From assembly GCA_009746045.1 (NCBI GenBank), contig RPFO01000156.1:2585452-2649451 (forward strand): a stretch of 64,000 bases of DNA, in the 5' to 3' direction. The stretch is from Mesostigma viride (taxonomy: Eukaryota; Streptophyta; Mesostigmatophyceae; Mesostigmatales; Mesostigmataceae). The notes under the pieces were generated by a model that did not search any database, was not told where the DNA came from, and saw only the letters and a program-made list of their open reading frames with translations. Every line of letters starts with the position of its first letter. The stretch's first letter is position 1. Position numbers and translations under genes: made by a program. Below are positions 33,686 through 44,087 of the stretch, one piece after another.

Positions 33686-36045
33686 ATGACTGCTCTACGT
33701 CCGGTCAAGGGAGATCCTGAGGACTGGACGGACGCCGAGCACGAGCGGAACTGGTGCCGACGGAAGTACCTGTCGGCACTGGAAGCCCGGGCGGACGTCG
33801 ACGAGCTGGACAATGGTGCCCCCAACGCAGCCATTTTTGCGGGCTTTGCGGCCCGTGCCCCGTTGCTGGCGGCCCGGCACCTGCCGGTCATGCCCCGCCG
33901 CCGCCCCGGCCCGCTCTACCGCCAGGACCCCAAGGTCTTGGCCGCCCGGCACCGCCTCAAGCGTAACCGGGACCCGCTGCAGAAACCCTTGCTCAAGGCC
34001 GCCCTTGTGGAGGCCTACGAGCACGCTCAGGACGCGGAGGCGGCCCAGTGCATCGCGGATGCCAAGGCCTGCCAGGCTCGCAACCAGGCCGGCAAGGACA
34101 TGTGGTACCACCTCGACCGGCTCGGCGGCCGGCGGCAGCGCACCCCGGTGGAGCACACGGGGGACGGCACGGCGCCGGTAAGCCTTGACCGGTGGTTGGC
34201 CCACAATGTTTCCTTGACCGGTGGGGCTCGCGCCCCCCCCCCGCCGCTTCACCCCGAGACGGCCGCCCGCCTCGGGGTCGCCGGACCCCCGCCGCCACCA
34301 GCGCCCCCCTCCTCGGCCGCGGACTACCAAGTCCCCGCCTTGAAGGAGGGCTGCCTTGCCACCAACGACGTCGTCCACCCCTTCACTTTGGAGGAATTGG
34401 ACGGCGCCCTTGCTCGCCTGCGGTACGATGCGGCGGTCGGTGCCGACCACCTTTCTGCTGAGCTGCTGAAGACCCCTGATCCGGCTGGCGGTTAGGGATC
34501 TTCTGCTGGCGTTCTGCAACCGTGTCCTGCTCTCTGACGAGCCTCCGCCTGCTGAGTGGCAGACGGCCATCCGCGTCATGCTGTACAAGAAGGGCTCTGC
34601 TGCTGACCCCGGTAACTACCGGGGTGTCTGCCTCCAGAGCGCCGCGCTGAAGGTCTTCATGCGCATGATGCTGCACAGGCTCCGCGCCGCGCTGGACCCA
34701 CACCTGGGTGAGTCTCAGATGGGTTTCCGTAGTGGTCGTAACACTGTAATGGCTGTGTTTGTCGCGCGCCGGTTGATGGAGGAGGTGCGTCGACTTCCCC
34801 CTGACAGTTTGCCGCTGGTCTTCATTTTTGTTGACTATATCAAGGCCTTTGACACGGTTCTCTGGGAGGCTCTTTGGGCCATCCTAGCTCTGGATCGGGT
34901 ACCACCTGCGTTTATTGCTGCCATCCGCCGTCTGTATGAGGGTTCACAGGCAGTAGTGCGGACTGCGGAGGGCACCACTCCACCATTCCCCCTTCACCAC
35001 GGGGTGTGGCAAGGTTGTGTCCTGTCCCCATACCTGTTCATTATTGTCGTGGATCACGTCATGCGCCGGGCACGTGCGCGCTTTACTGCTCTTAAGGGGT
35101 TCGAGCCAGGCTTGGACATCCTTAACGTGAAAGAGCACGGTGGGGTTAGACCTGGTTACCGCCTTGCCGACCTGATTTATGCGGATGATACCACCCTCAT
35201 CGAGAGCCCCGAGCACATTCAGACCTGGCTGGACTGCCTGGGCCTGGAGGCGCGGGCGGTGGGGCTGGAGATTAGTGTCAAAACTGAGGCGATGGTGATA
35301 GGAGCATCCAGTAAACCACCGCTGCCGCGCCTGCTCGACGGGACGGAGGTCCCGTTCCGCGACCGCTTCAAGTTGTTGGGGAGCTGGCTTCCCGACACCG
35401 CCGACGATGTGGACACCCGCATCGGCCTTGCCTGGGCCAAGCTCCGTTCGCTCACACCCTACTGGCGCTCGAAGGGCCTTAACGGGCACCGCAAGCGCAT
35501 GCTCTTCAAGGACCGTCCTCGTCCTCACGGTGCTCACGTATGGCGCCGAGGCCTGGACACTCACACCCAAACTGGCAGCTCGGCTCGACGGCACAGTTTA
35601 CAGGATGCTCCGGCAGGTCCTTAATGTAGGTTTTTCCGAGCGTCCGTCATCAGAGTCTTTGTATCATGGCATGCCTCGTGTTTCGGACGAGATTAGGCAG
35701 CGTAGGATAGCATTTGTAGGACACCTTGCACGCACCAGCCAGGTCGACACCACCCTCGGTCTGGCCGGCCCCCAGCGGCTTGGCCAGCCAGGGCGGCACA
35801 TTCTGACCTGGCCTGGCCCCAAGGACATTCCCAAAAGGGTAGGGAAACCTGTCACGAACTACGTTCAGATGTTGCTGGACGACCTAGTGGTCCCAGCCCA
35901 GTTTGAGCACCGCATCCACTCTCTCTCCCGTCTTTGGACTGCCATGCAGGACAAGACGCGGTGGAAGAAGATTGTCAAGGCGCACACGCCCGACCCTGTG
36001 GGCAAGCCACCTCCCCCCAAGCGGAGGAGGCGTTTTGATGAGTAG
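33686..36045 (+). pseudogene. LINE A ORF2: reverse transcriptase with C-terminal domain, frameshifted, endonuclease missing
   Basis: Three frames carry one protein: 33686-34495, about 34470-35515 and about 35515-36045. Part one is the linker before the polymerase (LLKAALVEAYEHAQDAEAAQ, then MWYHLDRLGG). Part two has the reverse transcriptase: YKKGSAADPGNYRGVCL, FVDYIKAFD (motif A Asp), GVWQGCVLSPYL (motif B) and IYADDTTL (motif C, YADD at 35178-35189). Part three is the C-terminal domain (GHLARTSQVDTTLGLAGPQ) and ends KRRRRFDE. Compared with the copy at 36734-37276, four extra bases near 35508 (after TCTTCAAGG) cause the second shift. No AP-type endonuclease domain precedes it, so the copy is 5'-truncated and cannot make a full protein. 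Confidence 0.88.
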
Positions 36046-36168
36046 TGCAGTTAGGATTTTCTAGATAGAGTTAGGATAGTTCGATCACGCGGCTTCCCAT
36101 CCATCATGAAATATATGTGCTACATGACCTCCCCACGGAGGCATGTTATAATTTAATTTAATTTTTTT
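36046..36168 (+). mobile_element. LINE A 3' UTR, stem-loop and (TTTAA)n tail
   Basis: After the stop: TAGGATTTTCTAGATAGAG, CACGCGGCTTCC, ATGTGCTACATGACCTCCCC, ACGGAGGCATGTTATAATT, then TTAATTTAA. CCTCC and GGAGG around CCAC form a hairpin. This is the reference 3' end for family A. Confidence 0.85.
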
Positions 36169-36214
36169 TAATTATGACTGATTACACCCCCCCCACCTGC
36201 AAGTAGCATAGCGC

Positions 36215-36330
36215 GATACATCATGAGGGTGCAGGTGCCTTGGTGCACCTAGAGCAAGTGTTGTTTACATCCCCACCCTTGCAGGAAGTAGCTTAGGATG
36301 TATGATAGGCCATATGCCCCCTCTCAAGGG
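36215..36330 (+). mobile_element. S1 fragment lacking its 3' end
   Basis: 'ggtgccttggtgcacctaga', CACCCTTGCAGGAAGTAGC and TCTCAAGGGCTAT are S1. The element stops at GGGCTAT, where a LINE A tail begins, so LINE A inserted into it. Confidence 0.75.
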
Positions 36331-36333
36331 CTA

Positions 36334-36608
36334 TTAAATTAAATTAAATTAAATTATTAAATTATAACATGCCTCCGTGGGGAGGTCATGTAGCACATAT
36401 TCCATGATGGATGGGGTGGAGGAAGCCGCGTGATCGAACTATACTAACGCTAGGCTATCTAGAAAATCCTAACTACACTACTCGTCAAAACGCCTCCTCC
36501 GCTTGGGGGGAGGTGGCTTGCCCACAGGGTCGGGCGTGTGCGCCTTGACAATCTTCTTCCACCGCGTCTTGTCCTGCATGACAGTCCAAAGACGGGAGAG
36601 AGAGTGGA
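36334..36608 (-). mobile_element. LINE A 3'-end copy 1 of a same-direction array
   Basis: On the minus strand it starts within the ORF2 C-terminus (TCCACTCTCTCTCCC) and runs through the stop, UTR, stem-loop and AT tail. It borders directly on the tail of the next copy at 36609. Confidence 0.82.
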
Positions 36609-37308
36609 TTAAATTAAATTAAAATTAAATTATAACATGCCTCCGTGGGGAGGTCATGTAGCACATATTTCATGATGGATGGGAAGCCGCGTGATCGAAC
36701 TATCCTAACTCTATCTAGAAAATCCTAACTGCACTACTCATCAAAACGCCTCCTCCGCTTGGGGGGAGGTGGCTTGCCCACAGGGTCGGGCGTGTGCGCC
36801 TTGACAATCTTCTTCCACCGCGTCTTGTCCTGCATGGCAGTCCAAAGACGGGAGAGAGAGTGGATGCGGTGCTCAAACTGGGCTGGGACCACTAGGTCGT
36901 CCAGCAACATCTGAACGTAGTTGGTGACAGGTTTCCCTACCCTTTTGGGAATGTCCGCGGGGCCAGGCCAGGTCAGAATATGCCGCCCTGGCTGTCCGAG
37001 CCGCTGGGGGCCGGCCAGACCAAGGGTGGTATCGACCTGGCTAGTGCGGGCAAGGTGTCCTACAAATGCTATCCTACGCTGCCTAATCTCGTCCGAAACA
37101 CGAGGCATGCCATGATACAAAGACTCTGATGACGGACGCTCGGAAAAACCTACGTTAAGGACCTGCCGGAGCATCCTGTAAACTGTGCCGTCGATCCGAG
37201 CTGCCAGTTTGGGTGGGAGGGTCCACGCCTCGGCGCCATACATGAGCACCGTGAGGACGAGGACCTTGAAGAGCATGCGTTTGCGGTGCCCGTCCAGGCC
37301 CTTCGAGG
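36609..37308 (-). mobile_element. LINE A 3'-end copy 2, with a 180-codon open frame
   Basis: The frame 37276-36734 encodes the ORF2 C-terminal domain without a break (MLFKVLVLTVLMYGAEAW ... RRRRFDE). It is nearly identical to the third frame of the copy at 33686 but lacks its 4-bp insertion. The 5' end is truncated at CTCGAAGGGC. Confidence 0.85.
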
Positions 37309-37610
37309 GCTATTAAATTAAAATTAAATTAAATTATAACATGCCTCCGTGGGGGGGTCATGTAGCACATATTTCATGATGGATGGGGTGGAGGAAGCCG
37401 CGTGATCGAACTATCCTAACTCTATCTAGAAAATCCTAACTGCACTACTCATCATCAAAACGCCTCCTCCGCTTGGGGGGAGGTGGCTTGCCCACAGGGT
37501 CGGGCGTGTGCGCTTTGACAATCTTCTTCCACCGCGTCTTGTCCTGCATGGCAGTCCAAAGACGGGAGAGAGAGTGGATGCGGTGCTCAAACTGGGCTGG
37601 GACCACTCGA
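37309..37610 (-). mobile_element. LINE A 3'-end copy 3 of the array
   Basis: Same orientation and 3' end as copies 1 and 2, truncated after GTGGTCCCAGCCCAGTTTGA. It has three extra bases (ATC) near the ORF2 stop (37447-37455). Confidence 0.82.
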
Positions 37611-37765
37611 GGGCTATGTGCTACATTATTATACTCCCAACGGAGTTATGTTACAATTCAATTCACCTGCAAGTGGTAGCTAAGGATGTATTAAAACCCA
37701 TATGCCCCCACTCAGGGCTATGTGTTACATAAGCTCCCAACGGAGATATATGTTGTTAATTAATT
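37607..37765 (+). mobile_element. Two S1 3' ends
   Basis: GAGGGCTATGTGCTACAT with ACTCCCAACGGAGTTATG and an AATTC tail is followed by ACTCAGGGCTATGTGTTACAT with GCTCCCAACGGAGATATATG and a TTAA tail. Confidence 0.75.
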
Positions 37766-38084
37766 CAGACTTATGGCAGATGATAAATGATTAATCATTG
37801 TTTGGATACATGCTCACGTGACAAAGTTGCGTGCAAATTCATGATTCAATTAATTAATGCTCCCATAAATCCATAAAATCATTCATTAATTAATAGACAT
37901 GAATCCATAAACGTACCCTTGCATGAAAAAGTCTTATTGTAACCTATACAAACCTACACTAGATGCATTGCCGGCCTCGACAACCTGGAGGCATGGCAAG
38001 TCGATATGGAATGAATGGAAGGGAGATCTCGCACAACAAGGAACAAAACTTGAGTAGTCTATGCAAACCAACATAACCAGTCAA
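37766..38084. other. AT-rich spacer without recognisable genes
   Basis: It contains several 'attaattaat' runs and no complete element end. Confidence 0.4.
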
Positions 38085-38352
38085 TATTAAATTAAAGTAA
38101 ATTAAATTATAACATGCCTCCGTGGGGAGATCATGTAGCACATATTCCATGATGGATGGGGTGGAGGGAGCCGCGTGAACGAACTATCCTAACTCTAAGC
38201 TATCTAGAAAATCCTAACTACACTACTCATCAAAACGCCTCCACCGCTTGGGGGGAGGGGGCTTGCCCACAGGGTCGGGCGTGTGCGCCTTGACAATCTT
38301 CTGCCACCGCTTCTTGCTCTGCATGGCAGTCCAAAGAGGAGAGAGGGAGTGA
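38085..38352 (-). mobile_element. LINE A 3'-end copy
   Basis: AT tail, CATGCCTCCGTGGGGAGATCATG, then the ORF2 end up to CTCCCTCTCTCCTCTTTGGA, all read on the minus strand. It is truncated at nearly the same place as the copy at 36334. Confidence 0.82.
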
Positions 38353-38709
38353 AAAACCAGTCAATATAATTACTATTAACTGCACCAACATTGGTTTGCC
38401 CAAACAGGCATCTGCCTCTTGCCACCCATGTAACCCCACCGGCCAAAGACATGTCTGAGTGCCAGATCCTTGCCCACCCCCCGCCCACAACATCAACTGT
38501 CTTACTAGGTGATCTCAACCAATGTCATCAAGCAATAAAAAATAAAATGGTGTTCACCATGGCGTGAGTGTTGCCAAATGGAGGATCATGGCAGGTGTTT
38601 CTTGAATCCATAATGGCCAAATCATAACATAAGTGAGGTGTCTACACAATATTGATATTGCATCCAACAAAAAATGACAGAATGAGAAAAGCTAGAAATG
38701 ATCGTGTAG
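38353..38709. other. Inner spacer next to the right arm; nothing recognised
   Basis: No reading frame with a known domain and no element end could be identified. Confidence 0.4.
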
Positions 38710-39023
38710 ACCGGCACCACCATGATGTCTCAGAGCTCAATTAGTCCAAATTTAGCTTAAGTGGACGTCTGTATAAAGTGTGTAAAAGCATTCCTACCAT
38801 TCTAAACAGCAGCTTAGTGGATGGCTACAAATTGGCAATCGAAGCTAACCCGATTTCTCATATTCTCTTCCCCGTGGCTCCCAACAGCCCGTGTGTGCAT
38901 GTCACTACAATATGGTAGCCGCCGAGCCCAAACCTGCTTTCTCAACCCTTAGTTTCATAGGGAGGCAAGGAGGACTAACATGACCATGCGCACGACACGC
39001 AACCACTCACTTTGTTAGCCAAT

Positions 39024-39556
39024 CATCCATCCATGCATCCATGCATCCATGCATCCATGCATCCATGCATCCATGCATCCATGCATCCATGCATCCATGC
39101 ATCCATGCATCCATGCATCCATGCATCCATGCATCCATGCATCCATGCATCCATGCATCCATGCATCCATGCATCCATGCATCCATGCATCCATGCATCC
39201 ATGCATCCATGCATCCATGCATCCATGCATCCATGCATCCATGCATCCATGCATCCATGCATCCATGCATCCATGCATCCATGCATCCATGCATCCATGC
39301 ATCCATGCATCCATGCATCCATGCATCCATCCATCCATCCATCCATCCATCCATCCATCCATCCATCCATCCATCCATCCATCCATCCATCCATCCATCC
39401 ATCCATCCATCCATCCATCCATCCATCCATCCATCCATCCATCCATCCATCCATCCATCCATCCATCCATCCATCCATCCATCCATCCATCCATCCATCC
39501 ATCCATCCATCCATCCATCCATCCATCCATCCATCCATCCATCCATCCATCCATCC
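39024..39556 (-). repeat. Two-part satellite (CCATGCAT)n then (CCAT)n, mirror of 31231-32403
   Basis: The 8-bp part is about 300 bp and the 4-bp part about 230 bp, in mirrored order to the left arm. The open frames across it are artefacts. Confidence 0.97.
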
Positions 39557-39559
39557 ACT

Positions 39560-39720
39560 CATCAAGCACACGTATATTGCGTCACATGGGTGGCAATAAA
39601 ACAACCTTCAACCCCTATACACTGATTGGGAGGGCATCCAACCTTGTCTCACTGCCTCAAGTGGTCAGGCCACAACAATTTCTCTGCATCATGGCGATAC
39701 CTAACTGCGAGTGCTAAATG
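39560..39720 (-). mobile_element. LINE C-related 3' UTR, mirror copy
   Basis: Reverse complement of 31085-31230 ('tgcctcaagtggtcaggcc', 'aaccttcaacccctatacac'). Confidence 0.75.
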
Positions 39721-41603
39721 ATTCTTGGCTTCGATGCGGCAATCAATGTGCTGCCCGTCACAGTTTAGTCCATTAGCCCTTGCCTAGTTCGTTGCAACAC
39801 TTATTACACGCTGTCAACACAACAAGACACAGTACATGTCCCATTGGGGAGCCACGGAGTAATGGCATTGCCGCAGTAAATGCCAAAGTGAATGCTAAAT
39901 ACATCGACCCCTAGTGTAGGAATAATTAATTGGTACTCTTGTGCACATGCATGGCTGCCAAAATGAATTAAAACACGCAGATGGATACTTGTTTACAGAA
40001 GTTATACTTTGAATACGTCGTCGTGTAAACCAACGCTCTTCGCCCTAGGCTACATCGTTCACATTAAGCGCATGTATATGAGTATGAATATGCTACGTGT
40101 GCTGTTGCTTCAAACTTGTTCCTATACACAATCACACTGTCACAAAAACTGGCGTTCATCCAATACAGAAAACGCCCGCCACAAATTCCAAGCAGGATCT
40201 GAACGTAGACTTGGCCGTGATGCTGACCATTTCAAGCAACTTTGAATTACTGGCAAGCAATGGCGACCGTAATGTCAATCACCAGCACGCAGCACCTGCT
40301 ATAAGAAAAAATCCAGCAACTACTAGCAAAAGTCAGGTGGGTGACAGGTGCGTGGGGTATGCAGTCAAGATCAAGCAGTGGAAAACATGGGCACAGTAGT
40401 GCTTCCCATCCCACGAACAGCCAAAGTCTCCCTAAAAAATGTGTTCTTGATGCACGTTTGATGCACGGGAGCTAATCCAAAGATGTTCCCCAAGGAAATA
40501 CAGGGAGAGCCTGTGGGGAAAACAGGGGGGAAGCTGCATTGCGGATAATGACCCACTGTATATGCTCCCGACCCGTTGCCGACCGAAAGCAAATGGTAAG
40601 AAACTACCTGGACGGTAATGATGTAATGGAAAGACGTAAGAAGCTTTCCCGAACCGACGGAAGGACGACAAAGCGCAGCGTGTAAGGCAGAGGCAGTTGC
40701 GTGTTGCTGAAAATGACGTGACCGATCATGAAAAACCGGACCTCCATCCCGTTGCTGACGGAAACACAGTGTAGAGACGCGGCCTGGCTTGGAAGCAGGA
40801 CAGTCGATGGAAAAACGTTAGACGAACTTCCCAACCGAAGTACTTACAAAAAAATGCAGCGGTAGAGACTGCAGCCTGCCTGCAGTGCAGGAACGCCAAC
40901 CAGAAGCGAAGGGTTCCTGCGAAATAGAAGGAGACAGGCCGGAATACAGAGGGTAAAGTATTCCTTGGATGACGTTACGACTCGAAGTGGGTAAAAAATG
41001 GAAGTGGCCGACTGAAAAGTCGCTGGCATTTCTGCCCTGGATGGAAACGTTGGGTAAGTAAATCGACCCGTTAGCAATAAAATGGGAAGAGCGCCCAGAC
41101 GAAACAACCGCAGCTTACCCAAGCGAGATGAACTCTTTCTTGACAGTCGTCCATGCCAACGTCGGCCAGCCCGGGCCAGGTAGCTGCCGCAGCCATGCCG
41201 CACCAGAATTTGAATTTTGTGCCCGGCAACGTTCCTAAAATGCAGGAATGGCTGGGCCGACGGCCGACGCGTGGCCCGTGGCCCATGGCCCGTCGCCCGT
41301 GTTTTTACGTGCCTGCGCCTGGCCTGCCTTAACGTTGTTACGCCCGCGCACTCCCCAGCCTTGCGCACGCCAGCCTTGCGCACGCTGCGCCGCGCCCAGC
41401 CTTGCGCATTCCCAGCCTTGCGCATCCCAGCCTTGCGCATCGTCTGAAGAAATCAGTGACTGATGTTTACAAAAACTCATTTCAAAATAAGATCGCGTCG
41501 AATTGTGAAAGTTCAGACGGGTCAGTACTTAGTAGAGATACGAAATCTGTTGCTTCAAATCGTTGCCCTGTCGTTCTGGCATCCTAGCCGCGCAAAACGT
41601 AAA

Positions 41604-41759
41604 AAAAACGCGGAAAACACGGCATTATACGGTATAATACGGTATAATACGTCATTATGCGCTAAAACGTATTACGTATGAAAAATCATACGCTCAAAGC
41701 CAGCGTATTACGTATTATACCGTATTATACCGTATTATACGGCGTATGATTGCACTCTG
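41604..41759 (-). repeat. Right terminal and subterminal repeats of the hAT-like element
   Basis: Read from the right end inward: CAGAGTGCAATCATACG, then GTATAATACG repeated. A second cluster lies at 41620-41655. The partner is the left end at 27783. Confidence 0.78.
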
Positions 41760-42085
41760 CCTTCCTGAGGGGTATGCTCCTGACAGTTTTCTCCCCACGG
41801 GCCCCGCGGCCCGTTGCTAGCCAGGGTAGAAGTCCGCAGGTGGAGGTTATTGGTCCTGAGGATAGCCGCTACACTACCGCCTCGTCTGCCATTACAGTAG
41901 AGGACAGCTCGGATGAGGATTACATCCCCATGCATCTAGTGCTGAACGGTTGGGGGATGATGCAGACGATATTTGTTTAAACTTTTGTGTAATTATTTTT
42001 CTAATGAGATTAGCATATAGTACTCCGTGGGCGCATGCCTTTGCGCAATGCCATGATGACACGCAAGTACTTACTTACTTACTTC
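41760..42085 (+). mobile_element. LINE B 3' UTR with (ACTT)n tail, right part of the copy split by the hAT-like element
   Basis: It starts with the second target copy CCTTCCTG, continues GGGGTATGCTCCTGACAG, GGGTAGAAGTCCGCAGGTGG and GATGATGCAGACGATATTTG, and ends GACACGCAAGTACTTACTTAC. The series to GGTGG parallels 27276-27400. Confidence 0.8.
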
Positions 42086-42119
42086 TCTTGCTTGGACTGC
42101 ACTGATATGCAGAACACTG

Positions 42120-42862
42120 ACTAGACGAGGTGGCAGACGATTGTCCAGGCTCACACGCCAGCCTCCACTACAATACGCTTCCGCGGACACCTTTTTCAGC
42201 GGGGAAAGTGCCCCCGGGCTTCCGGGGCAAATTCAGCAAGCGCTGCGGAACTTAGATACTAAAAATTCGTTTTTGGTTCGTACCGTACAGCCAATCATTT
42301 TGCGCCCGGATCAAATTGTGATCTGGGCACTGAACACGATAATTTCAGCGGAACGTACGAAACACCAACGCAACTACAGAAAATTTTCAGTGACGAAACT
42401 GTAGTACCGTGTACCCAAGCAAAATGTAGTAGGACTTCGCTAAATTCACGTTCGGAATTTTTCCCCGCAAGATTCCCCCGCAAGATTCCCCCGCACGATT
42501 CCCCCCGCTAGGTTCAGGCTCCAGTCGATGCTCGCCAAATGGCGCAAAAAAAGAAACATATGTTAAAATCAACGGTGCGAATCCTCGTTACCGCTCGGGT
42601 AACATTCTCACTCATTTCGCGTCTCCTACGAACCGTATTGTAGTGTCTTACGTAGGCAAGCCAGTGACGGGTCCCCCCAGGAGGAAGGGGCCCTTTGCTG
42701 AGTAGAGCTAGTAGTAGCTAGGATTTTCTAGATTACTATTAGCTTAGAGTTAGCTTAGTTAGGTTTCGCGGCTTCGATCGCTCACCTACATTCATCAAGC
42801 AAGAAGGGAATACGTGCTACATGATCCCCAAAAGGAGTAATGTTATAATTTTTTTTTATTCT
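42120..42862 (+). mobile_element. LINE A 3' end split by a CACTA-like MITE
   Basis: 42120-42165 encodes the ORF2 end (IVQAHTPAS). It resumes at about 42655 with GKPVTGPPRRKGPFAE and a stop, followed by the 3' UTR and a variant stem-loop ATCCCCAAAAGGAGTAATG with an AT tail. Confidence 0.78.
42166..42645. mobile_element. CACTA-like MITE, 480 bp
   Basis: The perfect 12-bp inverted ends CACTACAATACG and CGTATTGTAGTG interrupt a LINE A reading frame. CACTA elements begin with this pentamer and make 3-bp duplications. Here the neighbours are CTC on the left and TCT on the right, so the duplication is not intact. There is no coding content. An internal tandem 'gattcccccgca' lies near 42470. Confidence 0.72.
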
Positions 42863-43460
42863 CCCACTACATTATATACCGCCTCGTCTGCCATTACAGT
42901 AGAGGACAGCTGAAGGAATAAGGATTCATGAGGAATATTATACCCCCCTCTAGTGACTTAGATATTAATTTATTTATTTATTTAAAATTTATGAATACAT
43001 TAATTAATTAGACTCGTGCTCCCGTTGGCGGGAGTCACGGAGCACCGCGAAGTGCTTTTAATCCCTGTGTGTGCACTACAGGAGCAAGGGCAGAGACCCC
43101 CTCGCTCCTTCATGCGCCAGATCGAGGCATGCCACAGCTGCAATCGGACCCGGTAAACGATCCGGCAAGATCTGTGGGTGCAATAAGACCCATGTACGTG
43201 AGCATAGTAGTATCATAACAAGGAGATAGATGTTGTAGTTAGAATGCCGTTAGATAGATGTAGTATGTAGCCAACGTAGATAGATTAGACCGGTAGGAAT
43301 GTTTGCACCCATCCATCCATCCATCCATCAGGGTTAATGCTCCGTGACTCCCCAACGGGAGCACGAGTCTAATTAATTAATTAATAACAAGGAGCGTGGG
43401 CAAGTAATCTGAGCATAGCCAGGACGTAGCATGGCTGTACAAGGACTAAGCTAAGGCTAT
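42863..43460. other. Spacer with two stem-loop-type retroelement ends
   Basis: About 42955-43040 (-) and 43300-43385 (+) carry the end ACTCCCCAACGGGAGCACGAG or its variant next to TTAA tails. This is a further family with a CTCC...GGAG hairpin. 'gccattacagtagaggacag' at about 42890 repeats 41890, part of LINE B. No host gene seen. Confidence 0.55.
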
Positions 43461-43479
43461 GGCTGGTGCTGTACCGTGT

Positions 43480-44087
43480 GTTGGCGCCTTGGCGGTGCAC
43501 GTGGCTACTAGGTATGGTACTTCGCAACAAGGAGCGCCTGCTGGCTTTCGCAACCCGGCACTCCCAACGGTCTGCTGCATTCTTTGATCCAAAGACCGGG
43601 CGAGCAAGTCACGCCGCCCGCCTGGAGGGTGCCCTATGCGCGTTGAAAAGTACTATGTTATCTCACGCCGCACCGGCACACGTCCCTGCCAGCCTCCCCC
43701 CAACCCCCTGCCGACTCCGCGGGTCCCCGGCGCCCCCAGCTGGGCCAACGCCGGCACCACTCACTGCGCATCGATCGCTACCTACAATGTCCACACCCTG
43801 CCCGGGGGAGATGCCCCCCCGCGGGGGCAACGAGCTTGTCCACTACTGCGGCCTATATGGCCTTGATGTGCTTGGGGTCCAAGAGCACCGACGCTCCTTT
43901 GAGGGCCCCATTCAGCGTGTCACCCTCGCACTACAATGGCAACTGCTGTGCGGCCCGGCCGGCATGCACCGGATCATGCAGGGAGGAGTGGGCCTGCTGT
44001 GCTCCCCCACCGCTGCCGCCCAGCTTGTGGACCACAAGTGAGATTAGCATCGTACTCCGTGGCATGCCTTTGCGCGTGACATGCAAG

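Larger units (their letters stand above)
38710..41478 (-). repeat. Right arm of the long inverted repeat (partner 29300-32724)
   Basis: Reverse complement of the left arm, 0.65 kb shorter almost entirely because its satellite (39024-39556) is 0.53 kb instead of 1.17 kb. The inner boundary of both arms lies in the same S1 head sequence ('catgatgtctcagagctcaa'). Confidence 0.9.
27783..41759. mobile_element. 13,977-bp hAT-like DNA transposon, composite, no transposase seen
   Basis: The ends are CAGAGTGCAATCGTACG (27783-27799) and CGTATGATTGCACTCTG (41743-41759), a 17-bp inverted repeat with one mismatch. The 8-bp direct repeat CCTTCCTG flanks them (27775-27782 and 41760-41767). An 8-bp duplication with ends of form CAGRG is typical of the hAT superfamily. 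Both ends carry a cluster of GTATAATACG motifs just inside the repeats. The left flank is LINE B ORF2 and the right flank its 3' UTR, and the sister copy at 27010-27440 has a single CCTTCCTG. Inside lie 1.5 kb of unique sequence, an inverted arm, a LINE A/S1-filled centre, the second arm and 0.27 kb. No hAT transposase motif was recognised, so it is probably moved in trans. Confidence 0.83.

Noticed and set aside
29300-41478. Inverted arms as a pure assembly artefact
   Set aside because: Not ruled out, but scattered substitutions, a 12-bp indel and different satellite lengths between the arms argue for two real copies.
43466-44041. Single host gene of 191 codons
   Set aside because: Endonuclease motifs are spread over two frames and the end runs into a LINE tail, so it is a retroelement remnant.
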